This document shows positions 44,237 to 53,453 of a stretch of 64,000 bases of DNA, in pieces; the first letter of the stretch is position 1, and each line of letters begins with the position of its first letter. Position numbers and translations under genes: made by a program. Under the pieces are notes generated by a model, which searched no databases, was not told where the DNA came from, and was given only the letters and a program-made list of their open reading frames with translations. The DNA is from Bradyrhizobium sp. CCGB12. GTDB lineage: Bacteria > Pseudomonadota > Alphaproteobacteria > Rhizobiales > Xanthobacteraceae. The DNA lies in NCBI RefSeq assembly GCF_024199845.1, contig NZ_JANADO010000001.1, forward strand, positions 8,916,001 through 8,980,000, given 5' to 3'.

Positions 44237-45250
44237 ATGCGCAGGACGATGCTTGGCTTGGCGGTCGCGGTGAGCGCTGTGCTCACGGCTTTGCCCGCCG
44301 CGGCACAGGTGCAGGAGCGGACGATCCGCTGGGGGCACCTCAACAATACGGATCACCCGGTCAGTCTCGGCGTGCAGAAATTCGCGGAGGTGCTGGCCGC
44401 CAAGAGCGGCGGCAAGCTGAAGATCCGCGAGTTTCCCGCGTCCCAGCTCGGAAACGAAATGCAGCAGCAGTCGGCCGTTCGCGGCGGCACCCAAGAGGTG
44501 TTCTCGGCCTCGACGACGTCGCTGGCGGGCGTCGTCAAGGACCTCGGCCTGTTCGATTTCCCCTTCATCGTCGCCACCTTCGACCAGGCGACGGCGCTCG
44601 CCGATGGCGCATTCGGCAAGGCAATGATGGATCTCCTGCCTGAGAAGGATCTCATTCCGCTCGGTTACTGGGGGCTGGGATTCCGTAACGTCACCAACAG
44701 CAGAGGGCCGGTTTCGAAGGTCGAAGACCTGGCCGGCCTGAAGCTGCGCGTCATTCCGAACCCGGTCTATCTGGAGACCTTCAAGGCGTTCAAGGCCAAC
44801 CCGGTGCCGATGGCGTTTGGCGAACTCTATACTGCACTTGAGAACAAGACGGTCGATGGCCAGGAAAACCCTTACAGCGTCATCCTGTCGAACAAGTTCA
44901 ATGAAGTGCAGAAATACGTTTCGGCGACGAACCACACCTTCACCCAGAACATCATCATCGTCAGCAAGAAGTTCTGGGACAAGCTCTCGCCCGAGGAGCA
45001 GAAGATGTTCCGCGATACTTACGCAGAGACGATTCAGTACCAGCGTGACCAGACCAGGCGGGCCGCCGATCAGGCGCTCGGCGAGCTGAAGGCCAAGGGT
45101 ATGCAATTCAACGAGATTGCGCCTTCGGAATACGCGCGCATGCAGGAGGCCGTGAAGCCGGTCATCGAGAAGTTCTCCGGTGAATATGACCCCGACAAGG
45201 TGAAGCTGTTCAATGCCGAGCTCGCTCGTATTCGCAGCACGGTCAAGTGA
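44237..45250 (+). CDS. dctP: TRAP transporter substrate-binding protein DctP
   Basis: 337-residue periplasmic binding protein. Signal TMLGLAVAVSAVLTALPAAA before QVQERT, then the DctP/7-type fold (TIRWGHLNNTDHPVSLGVQKF, GYWGLGFRNVTNSRGPV with the ligand-binding Arg, LKLRVIPNP). Start at 44237 has GGGAGG 7 bases upstream; an upstream in-frame ATG at 44132 lies inside the operator. First gene of a dctPQM operon. Confidence 0.93.
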   Translation: MRRTMLGLAVAVSAVLTALPAAAQVQERTIRWGHLNNTDHPVSLGVQKFAEVLAAKSGGKLKIREFPASQLGNEMQQQSAVRGGTQEVFSASTTSLAGVVKDLGLFDFPFIVATFDQATALADGAFGKAMMDLLPEKDLIPLGYWGLGFRNVTNSRGPVSKVEDLAGLKLRVIPNPVYLETFKAFKANPVPMAFGELYTALENKTVDGQENPYSVILSNKFNEVQKYVSATNHTFTQNIIIVSKKFWDKLSPEEQKMFRDTYAETIQYQRDQTRRAADQALGELKAKGMQFNEIAPSEYARMQEAVKPVIEKFSGEYDPDKVKLFNAELARIRSTVK

Positions 45251-45260
45251 CGGGTCCTCG

Positions 45261-45776
45261 ATGGCAAAGATCCTCGATGTCTACTGCGAGGTCTTGAAGG
45301 CGGCGATCGCCGTTTGCCTTGCAGCGATGGTCGTCCTGGTATTCAGCAACGTCGTCCTCCGCTATGCCTTCAACTCCGGCATCGCAGTGTCGGAGGAACT
45401 GTCCCGCTGGCTGCTTGTCTGGCTGACCTTCCTCGGGGCAATCGTTGGCTTGCGCCAGCATGCCCATCTGGGTGTCGATACACTGGTGCGTGCGCTCCCG
45501 CCCCGCGGCAGATTCATCTGCTTCGTCATCAGCTATTTACTGATGCTGTATGCCGATTGGCTGCTGACGCTCGGGAGCTGGAAGCAGGCGGTTCTCACAT
45601 TCGGCGATGCGGCGCCGGCGTCGGGTATGTCGGTCGGTCTATTCTTTTATTCGTCTGGGCTCGTATTCGGCGTTTCGGCAGCCGTGATCCTCGCCTATGA
45701 CCTATTTCGCGTGGTCACCGGCGCGGCAAGCGAAGAAGAGCTCATCGCAGTAAAGGAAAGCGACGAGCACGCTTGA
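45261..45776 (+). CDS. dctQ: TRAP transporter small permease DctQ
   Basis: 171-residue four-helix membrane protein (LKAAIAVCLAAMVVLVFSNVVLRY, ELSRWLLVWLTFLGAIVGLRQHAHLG, FICFVISYLLMLYADWLLTL and GLFFYSSGLVFGVSAAVIL). VSEELSRWLLVWLTFLGA is the family signature. 10 bp after dctP. Confidence 0.92.
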   Translation: MAKILDVYCEVLKAAIAVCLAAMVVLVFSNVVLRYAFNSGIAVSEELSRWLLVWLTFLGAIVGLRQHAHLGVDTLVRALPPRGRFICFVISYLLMLYADWLLTLGSWKQAVLTFGDAAPASGMSVGLFFYSSGLVFGVSAAVILAYDLFRVVTGAASEEELIAVKESDEHA

Positions 45777-45810
45777 GCGCAAAGGCTCTGGTTGCCCGTC
45801 CGATTGCAGC

Positions 45811-47091
45811 ATGACGATCGCCGTCTTCACATTCTCCCTCCTCGGCGCCATGGCGCTCGGCATGCCGATCGCGTTCGCGCTGATCGTCTGCGGCGTTGCG
45901 CTGATGCACTATCTCGATATCTTCGATTCGCAGATCGTCGCGCAGAACATCATCAACGGGGCCGACAGTTTCCCGCTGATGGCGGTTCCGTTCTTCATGC
46001 TTGCTGGCGAAATCATGAACAAAGGCGGGTTGGCGAAGCGCATCGTGGACATCGCGCTGGCGCTCGTCGGACATGTGCGCGGCGGACTAGGCTACGTGGC
46101 GATCCTGGCATCCTGCGCCTTGGCCTCGCTGTCCGGATCGGCCGCCGCGGATGCCGCTGCGCTCGCTGCCCTGCTGGTCCCGATGATGGTCGCCGCGGGC
46201 CACAAGAAGATGTATGCGGCAGGCCTTGTCGCGGCGGGAGGGATCATCGCTCCCGTCATTCCGCCGAGCATCAGCTTTGTCTTGTTTGGGGTTGCCGGCG
46301 GCGTCTCGATCTCGAAGCTGTTCCTGGCTGGCATCGTGCCCGGGCTGCTTCTGGGCGTCGGACTTTGCTTCGCCTGGTGGTGGGTGGCTCGCAACGAGAA
46401 CATCGAAAGCCCACCGCGGAAGTCGTTGGTCGAGATTGGCCGGGCAGTGGTCGACGGGTTCTGGGCGCTGATGCTGCCGGTCATCATCGTCGTCGGCCTG
46501 CGGTTCGGGATCTTCACGCCGACCGAGGCTGCGGTGGTCGTCGCCGTGTATGCGCTGTTCGTGGCGACCTGCATCTATCGGGAGCTGAAGCTGTCGCAGC
46601 TTTATGAGGTCGTGGTCTCGGCGGCGCTCAGCACCAGCATCGTGATGTTCCTGGTCGCGGCGGCGCTGGTCTCGTCCTGGCTGATCACGGTCGCGGAAAT
46701 CGCAACGCAGGTGGCGGACCTGGTGCGCCCGCTCATGGGTAGCCCGACGCTGCTGATGGTTGCGATCATGATCCTTGTCGTCATCGTCGGTACGGCGCTC
46801 GACATGGCGCCGACGATCCTGATCCTCACGCCGATCCTGATGCCGATCATCAAGCAGGCCGGTATCGATCCGGTCTATTTCGGCGTGCTCTTTATCATCA
46901 ACAATGCGATCGGGCTGATCACGCCGCCTGTTGGGGTTGTCCTGAACGTCGTATGCGGCGTCTCGCGGATCAGCATGGAGGAGGTCATCAAGGGCGTCTG
47001 GCCGTTCATGGTCGCCCAGCTCGTCGTGCTGTTTCTGATGGTGCTCTTCCCGCAACTCGTCACGGGACCCGCGAAGTGGTTCGGTGGTTGA
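45811..47091 (+). CDS. dctM: TRAP transporter large permease DctM
   Basis: 426-residue sodium-coupled permease with about 12 hydrophobic segments and family motifs PLMAVPFFMLAGEIMNKGGL, LSGSAAADAAALAALLVP, AAGGIIAPVIPPSISF and GLITPPVGVVLNVV. It completes the tripartite importer. Overlap with the following reading region is 8 bp if the next gene's upstream start is used. Confidence 0.94.
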   Translation: MTIAVFTFSLLGAMALGMPIAFALIVCGVALMHYLDIFDSQIVAQNIINGADSFPLMAVPFFMLAGEIMNKGGLAKRIVDIALALVGHVRGGLGYVAILASCALASLSGSAAADAAALAALLVPMMVAAGHKKMYAAGLVAAGGIIAPVIPPSISFVLFGVAGGVSISKLFLAGIVPGLLLGVGLCFAWWWVARNENIESPPRKSLVEIGRAVVDGFWALMLPVIIVVGLRFGIFTPTEAAVVVAVYALFVATCIYRELKLSQLYEVVVSAALSTSIVMFLVAAALVSSWLITVAEIATQVADLVRPLMGSPTLLMVAIMILVVIVGTALDMAPTILILTPILMPIIKQAGIDPVYFGVLFIINNAIGLITPPVGVVLNVVCGVSRISMEEVIKGVWPFMVAQLVVLFLMVLFPQLVTGPAKWFGG

Positions 47092-47116
47092 TTACCCCAT
47101 GGAGAAGGAGCAGCCG

Positions 47117-47611
47117 ATGACCACGAGGATCATGGTCTTGAACGGCCCCAATCTCAATTTCCTCGGCATCAGGGAGCCGCACATTTACGGCTCGACGACG
47201 CTTGGTGAAATCGAGGCGAACTGCGAGGAGGCCGCGAGACTTTTGGACGTCTCGCTCTCGTTCCATCAATCGAATATCGAGGGCGAGCTCGTAGGTTTAA
47301 TCCAATCGGCGCATGGCAATGCGGACGCGATCATCATGAACCCGGCGGCATTCTCATTCACGTCGATTGCTCTGATCGATGCCCTGAAGATCTTCGATGG
47401 TCCGAAGATCGAAGTCCACATCTCGAACATCCATGCCAGGGACGAGCTTCACAGGCATTCCATCACATCAAGCGCTTCGACCGCCGTGATCTGCGGGCTT
47501 GGACCTTACGGCTATATCGCGGCCATTCTGGCCGTGGTTCAACGGCTCGGGCGCTTGCCCGGTGCCGTTCCCTCCGCCTTGCACGGCCTCACGCCGACGG
47601 GCGGCGCATAG
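47117..47611 (+). CDS. Type II 3-dehydroquinate dehydratase-like protein (divergent AroQ)
   Basis: 164-residue flavodoxin-like dodecamer-type enzyme that normally dehydrates 3-dehydroquinate. Numbering coincides with the M. tuberculosis enzyme as I recall it: Arg19 and Tyr24 (GIREPHIYG), Asn75 (IMNPAAF) and His101 (EVHISNIHAR) are kept, but substrate-contacting His81 is Phe (AFSFTS), Arg112 is His (ELHRHS) and the usual Arg of VALRDA is Ile. Catalytic core present, substrate pocket altered. Encoded at the end of a TRAP operon, so a catabolic or different-substrate role is likelier than shikimate biosynthesis. AAGGAG supports the 47117 start. Confidence 0.8.
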   Translation: MTTRIMVLNGPNLNFLGIREPHIYGSTTLGEIEANCEEAARLLDVSLSFHQSNIEGELVGLIQSAHGNADAIIMNPAAFSFTSIALIDALKIFDGPKIEVHISNIHARDELHRHSITSSASTAVICGLGPYGYIAAILAVVQRLGRLPGAVPSALHGLTPTGGA

Positions 47612-47626
47612 AGCAGGGAGTGCAGA

Positions 47627-48281
47627 GTGCGAGGCGAAGGTTTTCTGGCGATCTGGGGCGACATCGAGCTGGCGGATCTGACGGACTACCGGCACTGGCT
47701 GACGCGTGAGCACACCACCGAACGGGTGATGACCAAAGGCTTCCTCGCTTGTCGCGTCTTTCACGCGATGCAGGCGGACAGAAACCGCTATTTCATATTA
47801 TACGAGCTGGAAGCCGCGGAAGTCCTCGACGGAGAGGCGTATCTGGCTCGTCTCAACTCGCCGACGCCGTGGTCACAGCGCATCATGCCGCGCCTGGGCA
47901 ATTTCATGCGCGGAGGTGGCAATGTGACTGCCCGGGGCGGTCGCGGTGAGGGCCATCGCCGGGGTCGTGCGGATCGAACGATCGCCGCGCGATCCGGGAG
48001 GGCTTGCGAATGCCATAGCTCGTTGCGACGGCGTGGTCGCCGTCCAGATCGGTGCGACGGATCAAGCCCGGACGTCCGTGCCTACCATTGAAAAGGGCAT
48101 GCGGAACAGCGAAGGCTTTTTTGCCGGACTGCTGATGATCGAAGCACTCGACGAAGCGGCGGTGCGGACTGCCTGGCGCAATGCCGTCGAGGTGGCGCCC
48201 GATGTCGTTGGCATCCTTGATGATCCTGAGATCTACCAAAGCATATTCGCGCTCGACGCACGCATCGCCGATATCGGATGA
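47627..48281 (+). pseudogene. Dimeric alpha/beta-barrel protein (DUF4286-like), frameshifted
   Basis: Frame 1 from the GTG at 47627 (AGGGAG upstream) gives AIWGDIELADLTDYRHWLTR, ACRVFHAMQADRNRYFILYE and YLARLNSPTPWSQRIMPRLG, a ferredoxin-like dimeric barrel half. It then decays into Arg-rich nonsense, while another frame picks up sensible sequence from about 47930: AIAGVVRIERSPRDPGGLAN, DGVVAVQIGATDQA and GFFAGLLMIEALDEAAVR to 48281. In proteins of this type I recall, the two halves are one chain of about 215 residues, so one frameshift near 47930-47946 has split it. Two overlapping real genes are less likely given a 146-bp overlap. Confidence 0.65.
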
Positions 48282-48319
48282 TGCGGTCGAAGGGTCGTCC
48301 GCAGGGCTCAACAGCACGA

Positions 48320-49108
48320 TCAAGTCGCTCGGTGGCCAGCATTGCCTGCGGTGTGAATTCGATCGCTATATTTGAGCGCGATCGGCTGGAACGCCGGAGG
48401 TAACTGATCATCAATGACGAGATGGTGGCAGTCGTCGAGATGGCCGCCCCGAACCGTCGCATTACGCCCGAACTTGGTGATGTCGGCCACGAGCACGGAC
48501 GTTCTCGAATTGGCGGCGATGGATTGCCGTGCCTTGACCTCATCGACATGGAAATCGAGCAGCGTGCCGTCCTGATCAACGCCGCCGACGCCGAATATCC
48601 CGAAATCGGCGCGGAAACCCGAGAAGAAACGCGCGGCGGCCTCGCCAATGATATCGCGGTCGAGTGGCCGCAGCGTGCCGCCCGCAATGGTGATCTCCAC
48701 GTCGGGATTGTGTGCGAACGCTGCGGCCACGTTCAGGCTGTTGGTGATCACCCGCAGATCCCGCCGGCGGGAGAGTGCCTGCGCGACATATTCGGGCGTC
48801 GTGCCGAGCCCGATCATCAGCGACGTCCCGTCGGGGATAAGGTTGGCGGTCGCGTGCGCGATGCGCCGCTTGGCGTTGGCGTTCAACCTATGCCTGCTGC
48901 CATAGGCGAGGTTTTGGTTCTGGACGGGCAGGCTGACCCCGCCATGCACCCGCCGGAGCAGTCCCTGGTCGCAAAGCGCATTCGCAAGGCGGCGGATGGT
49001 CTGCTGCGTGACGTCGAAGCGCGCCGCGAGCTGCTCGATGGAGGCGGAGCCCTGCTCGCGCACGATCTCCAATATGTGGGCCTGACGTGTCGTGGCGGTC
49101 TTGAGCAT
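48320..49108 (-). CDS. DeoR family transcriptional regulator
   Basis: 262 residues: N-terminal DeoR winged helix (RQAHILEIVREQGSASIEQL, DVTQQTIRRLANALCDQGLL, RVHGGV) and sugar-phosphate-binding C-terminal domain (IPDGTSLMIGLGTTPEYVAQ, FGVGGVDQDGTLLDFHVDE, VLVADITKFGR). GlpR-like members sense glycerol-3-phosphate or other sugar phosphates. ATG at 49108 has GGAG 7 bases upstream. Divergent from the ABC operon with a palindrome between them. Confidence 0.92.
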   Translation of the reverse strand: MLKTATTRQAHILEIVREQGSASIEQLAARFDVTQQTIRRLANALCDQGLLRRVHGGVSLPVQNQNLAYGSRHRLNANAKRRIAHATANLIPDGTSLMIGLGTTPEYVAQALSRRRDLRVITNSLNVAAAFAHNPDVEITIAGGTLRPLDRDIIGEAAARFFSGFRADFGIFGVGGVDQDGTLLDFHVDEVKARQSIAANSRTSVLVADITKFGRNATVRGGHLDDCHHLVIDDQLPPAFQPIALKYSDRIHTAGNAGHRAT

Positions 49109-49182
49109 GGGCTCTCCGTTCCCAACGAAAGTATCATTCGAACGTCGAAAACGCAATTTTCTGTTTCATATGGCGCCATGGT

Positions 49183-49198
49183 ATGTTCATATGAACAT
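49183..49198. promoter_or_regulatory. 16-bp palindrome, probable DeoR operator
   Basis: ATGTTCATATGAACAT is perfectly self-complementary, and a second imperfect half, TGTTTCATATG, sits just upstream at 49162-49172. Located 75 bp before the DeoR start and 146 bp before the divergent ABC ATPase gene; TTCAxxTGAA-type sites are usual for GlpR-like repressors. Confidence 0.65.
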
Positions 49199-49343
49199 GA
49201 TAGTCGCTACGCCGATCGAAATCGCGTGGCTCGAGGGAGGGATGCATGGACCGGTCTTCCTGCGGCGACCGGCCTTGCCTTGCTCCGTTGGAGCGAGACG
49301 CAGCCAGCGCGCGTAGCTGCATCATGCAGAGAGCGAACCGGTC

Positions 49344-50363
49344 ATGTCGGCGATCACGCTGAGTCATGTCTCCAAGTCCTGGGGCGCGATGCGCGCCGTC
49401 GATGACGTCAGTCTGACGGCGGAGGAGGGCTCGCTGCTGGTGCTGCTGGGACCGTCCGGCTGCGGCAAGTCGACCACGCTCAGACTGATCGCCGGCCTCG
49501 AGGACGCCGACACCGGCGCGATCGCCATCGGCGGCGTCGACGTGACTCACCTGACGCCGGCGCAACGGAAGATCTCCATGGTCTTCCAATCCTATGCGCT
49601 GTTTCCGCATCTGAGCGTGGCCGAGAACATCGTATTTGGTCTACGCGTGCGGCGCGTGTCGCGCGCCGAGCGCGACGCCCGGCTCCGTCGCGTGGCCGAC
49701 ATCGTCGGTCTTGGGTATCTGCTCGAACGCAAGCCGGCGCAATTGTCCGGGGGGCAGCGCCAGCGCGTCGCGCTGGGACGCGCCATCATCGCGGAGGCGC
49801 GGGTCTGTCTCATGGACGAGCCGCTATCGAACCTGGACGCCAAGCTGCGACACGAGATGCGGACGGAAATCCGCGCGTTGCAGCAGCGTCTCGGCATGAC
49901 GATGGTCTACGTGACTCACGATCAGACGGAAGCCATGACGATGGCGGACCGCGTCGTTTTGATGCGCGATGGCCGTATCGAGCAGAACGGCTCACCGGAA
50001 GAGCTCTACAACCGGCCGGCGACGGCGTTCACGGCGCGGTTCATCGGTACCCCGCCGATGAATCTGGTGCGTCAGGGCGAATATCTCATCGGCATCCGGC
50101 CCGAGCACATCCGCATCGTGCGGGATGGGGATCATGGTGCGCGGGTCAAGGCCGTCGAGCATCTCGGCGCCGACAGCATCGTGCTGTGCGAGATCGATGG
50201 TCAGTCGATCTCGGTGCGATCAGATGGTTTCAGCAAGGTTCAGCCCGGCGAGGATGTCCGGCTGGCGTGGGAGGCGGGCCACGAGCATCGGTTCGATCCG
50301 GCTTCGGAACGCCGATTGGAGACATCGGTCAAGGAGGGCCGGCTGACGACATCTGTCGGATAG
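49344..50363 (+). CDS. ABC sugar/glycerol-3-phosphate importer ATPase (UgpC/MalK type)
   Basis: 339-residue CUT1-family ATPase: Walker A GPSGCGKST, Q-loop VFQSYALFPHLSV, signature LSGGQRQRV, Walker B VCLMDEPLSNLD, H-loop YVTHDQTEAMTMADRV and a C-terminal TOBE/OB domain (YLIGIRPEHIRIV). Powers the permeases encoded downstream. First gene of the operon, downstream of the DeoR operator. Confidence 0.93.
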   Translation: MSAITLSHVSKSWGAMRAVDDVSLTAEEGSLLVLLGPSGCGKSTTLRLIAGLEDADTGAIAIGGVDVTHLTPAQRKISMVFQSYALFPHLSVAENIVFGLRVRRVSRAERDARLRRVADIVGLGYLLERKPAQLSGGQRQRVALGRAIIAEARVCLMDEPLSNLDAKLRHEMRTEIRALQQRLGMTMVYVTHDQTEAMTMADRVVLMRDGRIEQNGSPEELYNRPATAFTARFIGTPPMNLVRQGEYLIGIRPEHIRIVRDGDHGARVKAVEHLGADSIVLCEIDGQSISVRSDGFSKVQPGEDVRLAWEAGHEHRFDPASERRLETSVKEGRLTTSVG

Positions 50364-50408
50364 CAGCGGCGGTTTCAGGCGGTCGGCGGATAACAAGGGA
50401 GAGAGAGA

Positions 50409-51680
50409 ATGTTTGCGCGACGAACGATGTTGATGGCAGCCGCACTTGCCGTGTTCTCGATGGGGGCACGTCCCGCGTCCGCGGTGGATCTGACGATGTA
50501 CTATCCGGTCGCGGTCGGCGGTCCCGTCACCAAGATCATCGACGACATGGTCTCCCGCTTCGAGAAGGACAATCCGGACATCAAGGTGACGGCGGTCTAT
50601 GCCGGCAACTACACGGATACGATGACCAAGGCGATGACCGCCATGAAGGGCGGGCAGCCGCCGCAACTGTCGGTGCTACTGTCGACCGACGTCTTCACTC
50701 TGATGGACGAGAACGCCATCGTGCCGTTTGACGGCCTCGTCAGCGACAAGGCCTGGTTCAAGGAGTTCTATCCGGCGTTCATGGCGAATGGGCAGATCGA
50801 CGGCAAGACCTGGAGCGTGCCGTTCCAGCGCTCGACAATCGTGCTGTACTGGAACAAGGACGCCTTCAAGGAGGCGGGCCTCGATCCCGAGAAGGCGCCG
50901 GCGTCCTGGGACGAAATGGTCGAGATGTCGAAGAAGCTGGTCAAGAAGGATGGCGGCAACACGACCCGCTGGGGCGTCGAAATTCCCTCGACCGGTTACG
51001 CCTACTGGATGCTGCAGGCGCTGGCGATCGAGAACGGCCAGAAAATGATGAACGAGCCCGGCAACGAGATCTATCTGACCGCTCCGAAGACGGTCGCCGC
51101 CCTCGAGTACTGGGTTGACCTATCGCGCAAGCACAACGTCGCCCCGGCCGGCAGCATCGATTGGGCGACGCTGCGCACCGATTTCCTCGAAGGCAAGACG
51201 GCGATGATGTGGCACACCACCGGCAATCTGACGGCGGTCAAGGACGCCGCGAAATTCCAGTTCGGCGTGGCCATGCTGCCGGCCAAGGAGCGGCGCGGAT
51301 CGCCGACCGGCGGCGGCAATTTCTACATCTTCAAGAATGCATCTCCCGAGCAGCAGAAGGCGGCCGTCAAATTCATTCAATGGATGACGGCTCCGGAACG
51401 CGCGGCGGAATGGAGCATGAAGACAGGTTACGTGGCGGTGTCGCCGGCCGCCTACAAGACGCCGGCGATGGAGGCCTACGCAAAGGACTTCCCGCAGGCC
51501 ACCGTCGCGCGCGATCAGCTGGAGCACGCGGTGCCGGAGCTCTCCGTCCACGAGAACGGCCGTATCTACAAGTTCGTCGGAGATGCCGTCCAGGCCGCGA
51601 TCACCGGCGCGCAGAAGCCGCAAGAGGCGCTGGCCGCCGCGCAAGCGCAGTCCGACCGCGTCTTGCGCGCCTACAAATAG
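50409..51680 (+). CDS. ABC importer solute-binding protein (UgpB-like)
   Basis: 423-residue extracellular binding protein of the CUT1/SBP1 family. Signal AALAVFSMGARPASA before VDLTMYYPV; ligand-fold landmarks MVSRFEKDNPDIKVTAVYAG, VPFQRSTIVLYWNKDAFKEA and FLEGKTAMMWHTTGNL; C-terminal helix APERAAEWSMKTGYVAVSP. Closest by pattern to UgpB, the glycerol-3-phosphate/glycerophosphodiester binder. GGGAGAGAG ribosome site 6-10 bases upstream. Confidence 0.92.
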   Translation: MFARRTMLMAAALAVFSMGARPASAVDLTMYYPVAVGGPVTKIIDDMVSRFEKDNPDIKVTAVYAGNYTDTMTKAMTAMKGGQPPQLSVLLSTDVFTLMDENAIVPFDGLVSDKAWFKEFYPAFMANGQIDGKTWSVPFQRSTIVLYWNKDAFKEAGLDPEKAPASWDEMVEMSKKLVKKDGGNTTRWGVEIPSTGYAYWMLQALAIENGQKMMNEPGNEIYLTAPKTVAALEYWVDLSRKHNVAPAGSIDWATLRTDFLEGKTAMMWHTTGNLTAVKDAAKFQFGVAMLPAKERRGSPTGGGNFYIFKNASPEQQKAAVKFIQWMTAPERAAEWSMKTGYVAVSPAAYKTPAMEAYAKDFPQATVARDQLEHAVPELSVHENGRIYKFVGDAVQAAITGAQKPQEALAAAQAQSDRVLRAYK

Positions 51681-51693
51681 GGGACATGGCGGG

Positions 51694-52647
51694 ATGGCAG
51701 GCAACCGTCATCCCGCCGGCTCACGGATGTCCGACGCCACCGCCTCATCGCTGATTGTCCCGCGCCGCGCCGGATCGCAGGCGTGGTGGAATGCCGTGAA
51801 TGCCTGGCTGCTGCTGTTGCCAGGGGCGGTCCTGCTGATCGCGTTCACGCATTTTCCGATCCTGGCGACGATCCGGCATTCGCTGTTCATCACGCGCCGG
51901 AACGGCACGGAAGCCTTCGTCGGCCTCGACAGCTATCGTTCAATGGCGGCCGATCCGATCTTCTGGAAGGCACTGGTCAACAATTTCTGGTTTGCGCTCG
52001 GCACGATCCCGACCTCGATTGCCCTGGCCCTGGTGATGGCGGTCTGGGTCAATCGCAACATACGCGGCCGCGGCTTTCTGCGGCTCGCCTACTTCACGCC
52101 GACCGTGCTGCCGATGATCGCAGTCGCCAACATCTGGTTGTTCTTCTACACGCCGGATTACGGACTGTTGGATCAGTTGCGTGGCCTCTTCGGCCTCGCC
52201 GGCTGGAACTGGCTTGGCGATCCCTCGACGGTGATGGGCTGCCTGATCGTCATGGTGATCTGGAAGGAAGCCGGCTTCTTCATGATTTTCTACCTGGCGG
52301 CGCTGCAGCAACTCTCGCCGGACCTCGATGAAGCCGCTTCCATCGAAGGTGCGAGCCGATGGTACACGTTCCGCCGGGTCACGTTTCCACTGCTGATGCC
52401 GACCACGTTGTTCGTGGCGATCAATGCGGTCATTAACTCGTTCAAGCTGGTGGACCATCTGGTCATCATGACCAAGGGCGGTCCGAACAACGCAAGCACG
52501 CTGCTGCTCTATTACATCTATGAAGTCGCCTTCACCTTCCAGGATTCCTCCTACGCGGCAACGCTGACGGTGGTGCTTCTGATGCTCCTGAGCGCGATTG
52601 CGCTGATCAAGTTCGGTTATCTCGATCGCAGGATCCACTACCAATGA
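51694..52647 (+). CDS. ABC importer permease (UgpA-like)
   Basis: 317-residue inner-membrane permease with about six helices and the EAA loop DEAASIEGASRWYTFRRVTF contacting the ATPase. AGGGGA lies 8 bases before the ATG at 51694; an internal ATG at 51727 is an alternative and would remove 11 polar residues. Overlaps the next permease by 4 bp. Confidence 0.92.
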   Translation: MAGNRHPAGSRMSDATASSLIVPRRAGSQAWWNAVNAWLLLLPGAVLLIAFTHFPILATIRHSLFITRRNGTEAFVGLDSYRSMAADPIFWKALVNNFWFALGTIPTSIALALVMAVWVNRNIRGRGFLRLAYFTPTVLPMIAVANIWLFFYTPDYGLLDQLRGLFGLAGWNWLGDPSTVMGCLIVMVIWKEAGFFMIFYLAALQQLSPDLDEAASIEGASRWYTFRRVTFPLLMPTTLFVAINAVINSFKLVDHLVIMTKGGPNNASTLLLYYIYEVAFTFQDSSYAATLTVVLLMLLSAIALIKFGYLDRRIHYQ

Positions 52648-53453
52648 GAGGCCGGACACACCCAGTCGAGGCCGTCGCAGCATGGCTTCTGGCTCTGATC
52701 TGGCTTGCCCCATTGGCCTATGCCTTCTGGAGCGCGCTGCATCCGGCCGCCTACGCCACGTCGTTCAGCCTGTCCGCGCCCTGGACGCTGGAGAATTTCG
52801 CCCGGGCCTGGAGGCAGGCGCCGTTCGCCCGGTACTATCTCAACACGGTCGTCCTGGTGACGCTGATCCTGGTCGGCCAGCTCATCCTGTCGACGCTGGC
52901 GGCCTATGCCTTTGCGCGCTTCAAGTTCAGAGGTAGCGGCATTGCCTTCGCCCTCGTTCTGCTCCAGCTGATGATCATGCCCGACGTCCTGATCGTCGAG
53001 AACTACCGGGCGATCGCCAAGCTGGGATTGCTCGATACGATCCCTGCCATCGCGCTGCCCTATCTTGCGAGCGCCTTCGGCATCTTCCTGCTGAGGCAGA
53101 CCTTCAAGGGCGTGCCTCAGGAGCTGGTCGAAGCCGCCCGGGTCGAGGGAGCGGGGCCACTCGGAATCCTCTGGCGGGTCTATGTCCCGCTGGCTCGCCC
53201 GACCTACGTCGCCTTTGGCCTGGTCTCCGTCAGCTATCACTGGAACAACTTCCTGTGGCCGCTGATCGTCACGAATTCGGTGGAAGCACGGCCGCTCACG
53301 GTGGGTCTTGCCGTGTTCGGCGCACCTGAAACCGGCGTGGATTGGTCGGTGATCACGGCGGCAACCGTGATGACGATGGCGCCGCTGCTGATCGCGTTTC
53401 TGCTGTTCCAGCGCCAGTTCGTTCAGTCATTCATGCGTGCAGGGATCCGGTAA
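52644..53453 (+). CDS. ABC importer permease (UgpE-like)
   Basis: 269-residue partner permease, six helices, EAA loop VEAARVEGAGPLGILWRVYV. ATGA overlap with the UgpA-like gene; its TAA stop overlaps the ATG of the phosphodiesterase gene (TAATG), so the enzyme is made with the transporter. Confidence 0.93.
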   Translation: MRGRTHPVEAVAAWLLALIWLAPLAYAFWSALHPAAYATSFSLSAPWTLENFARAWRQAPFARYYLNTVVLVTLILVGQLILSTLAAYAFARFKFRGSGIAFALVLLQLMIMPDVLIVENYRAIAKLGLLDTIPAIALPYLASAFGIFLLRQTFKGVPQELVEAARVEGAGPLGILWRVYVPLARPTYVAFGLVSVSYHWNNFLWPLIVTNSVEARPLTVGLAVFGAPETGVDWSVITAATVMTMAPLLIAFLLFQRQFVQSFMRAGIR

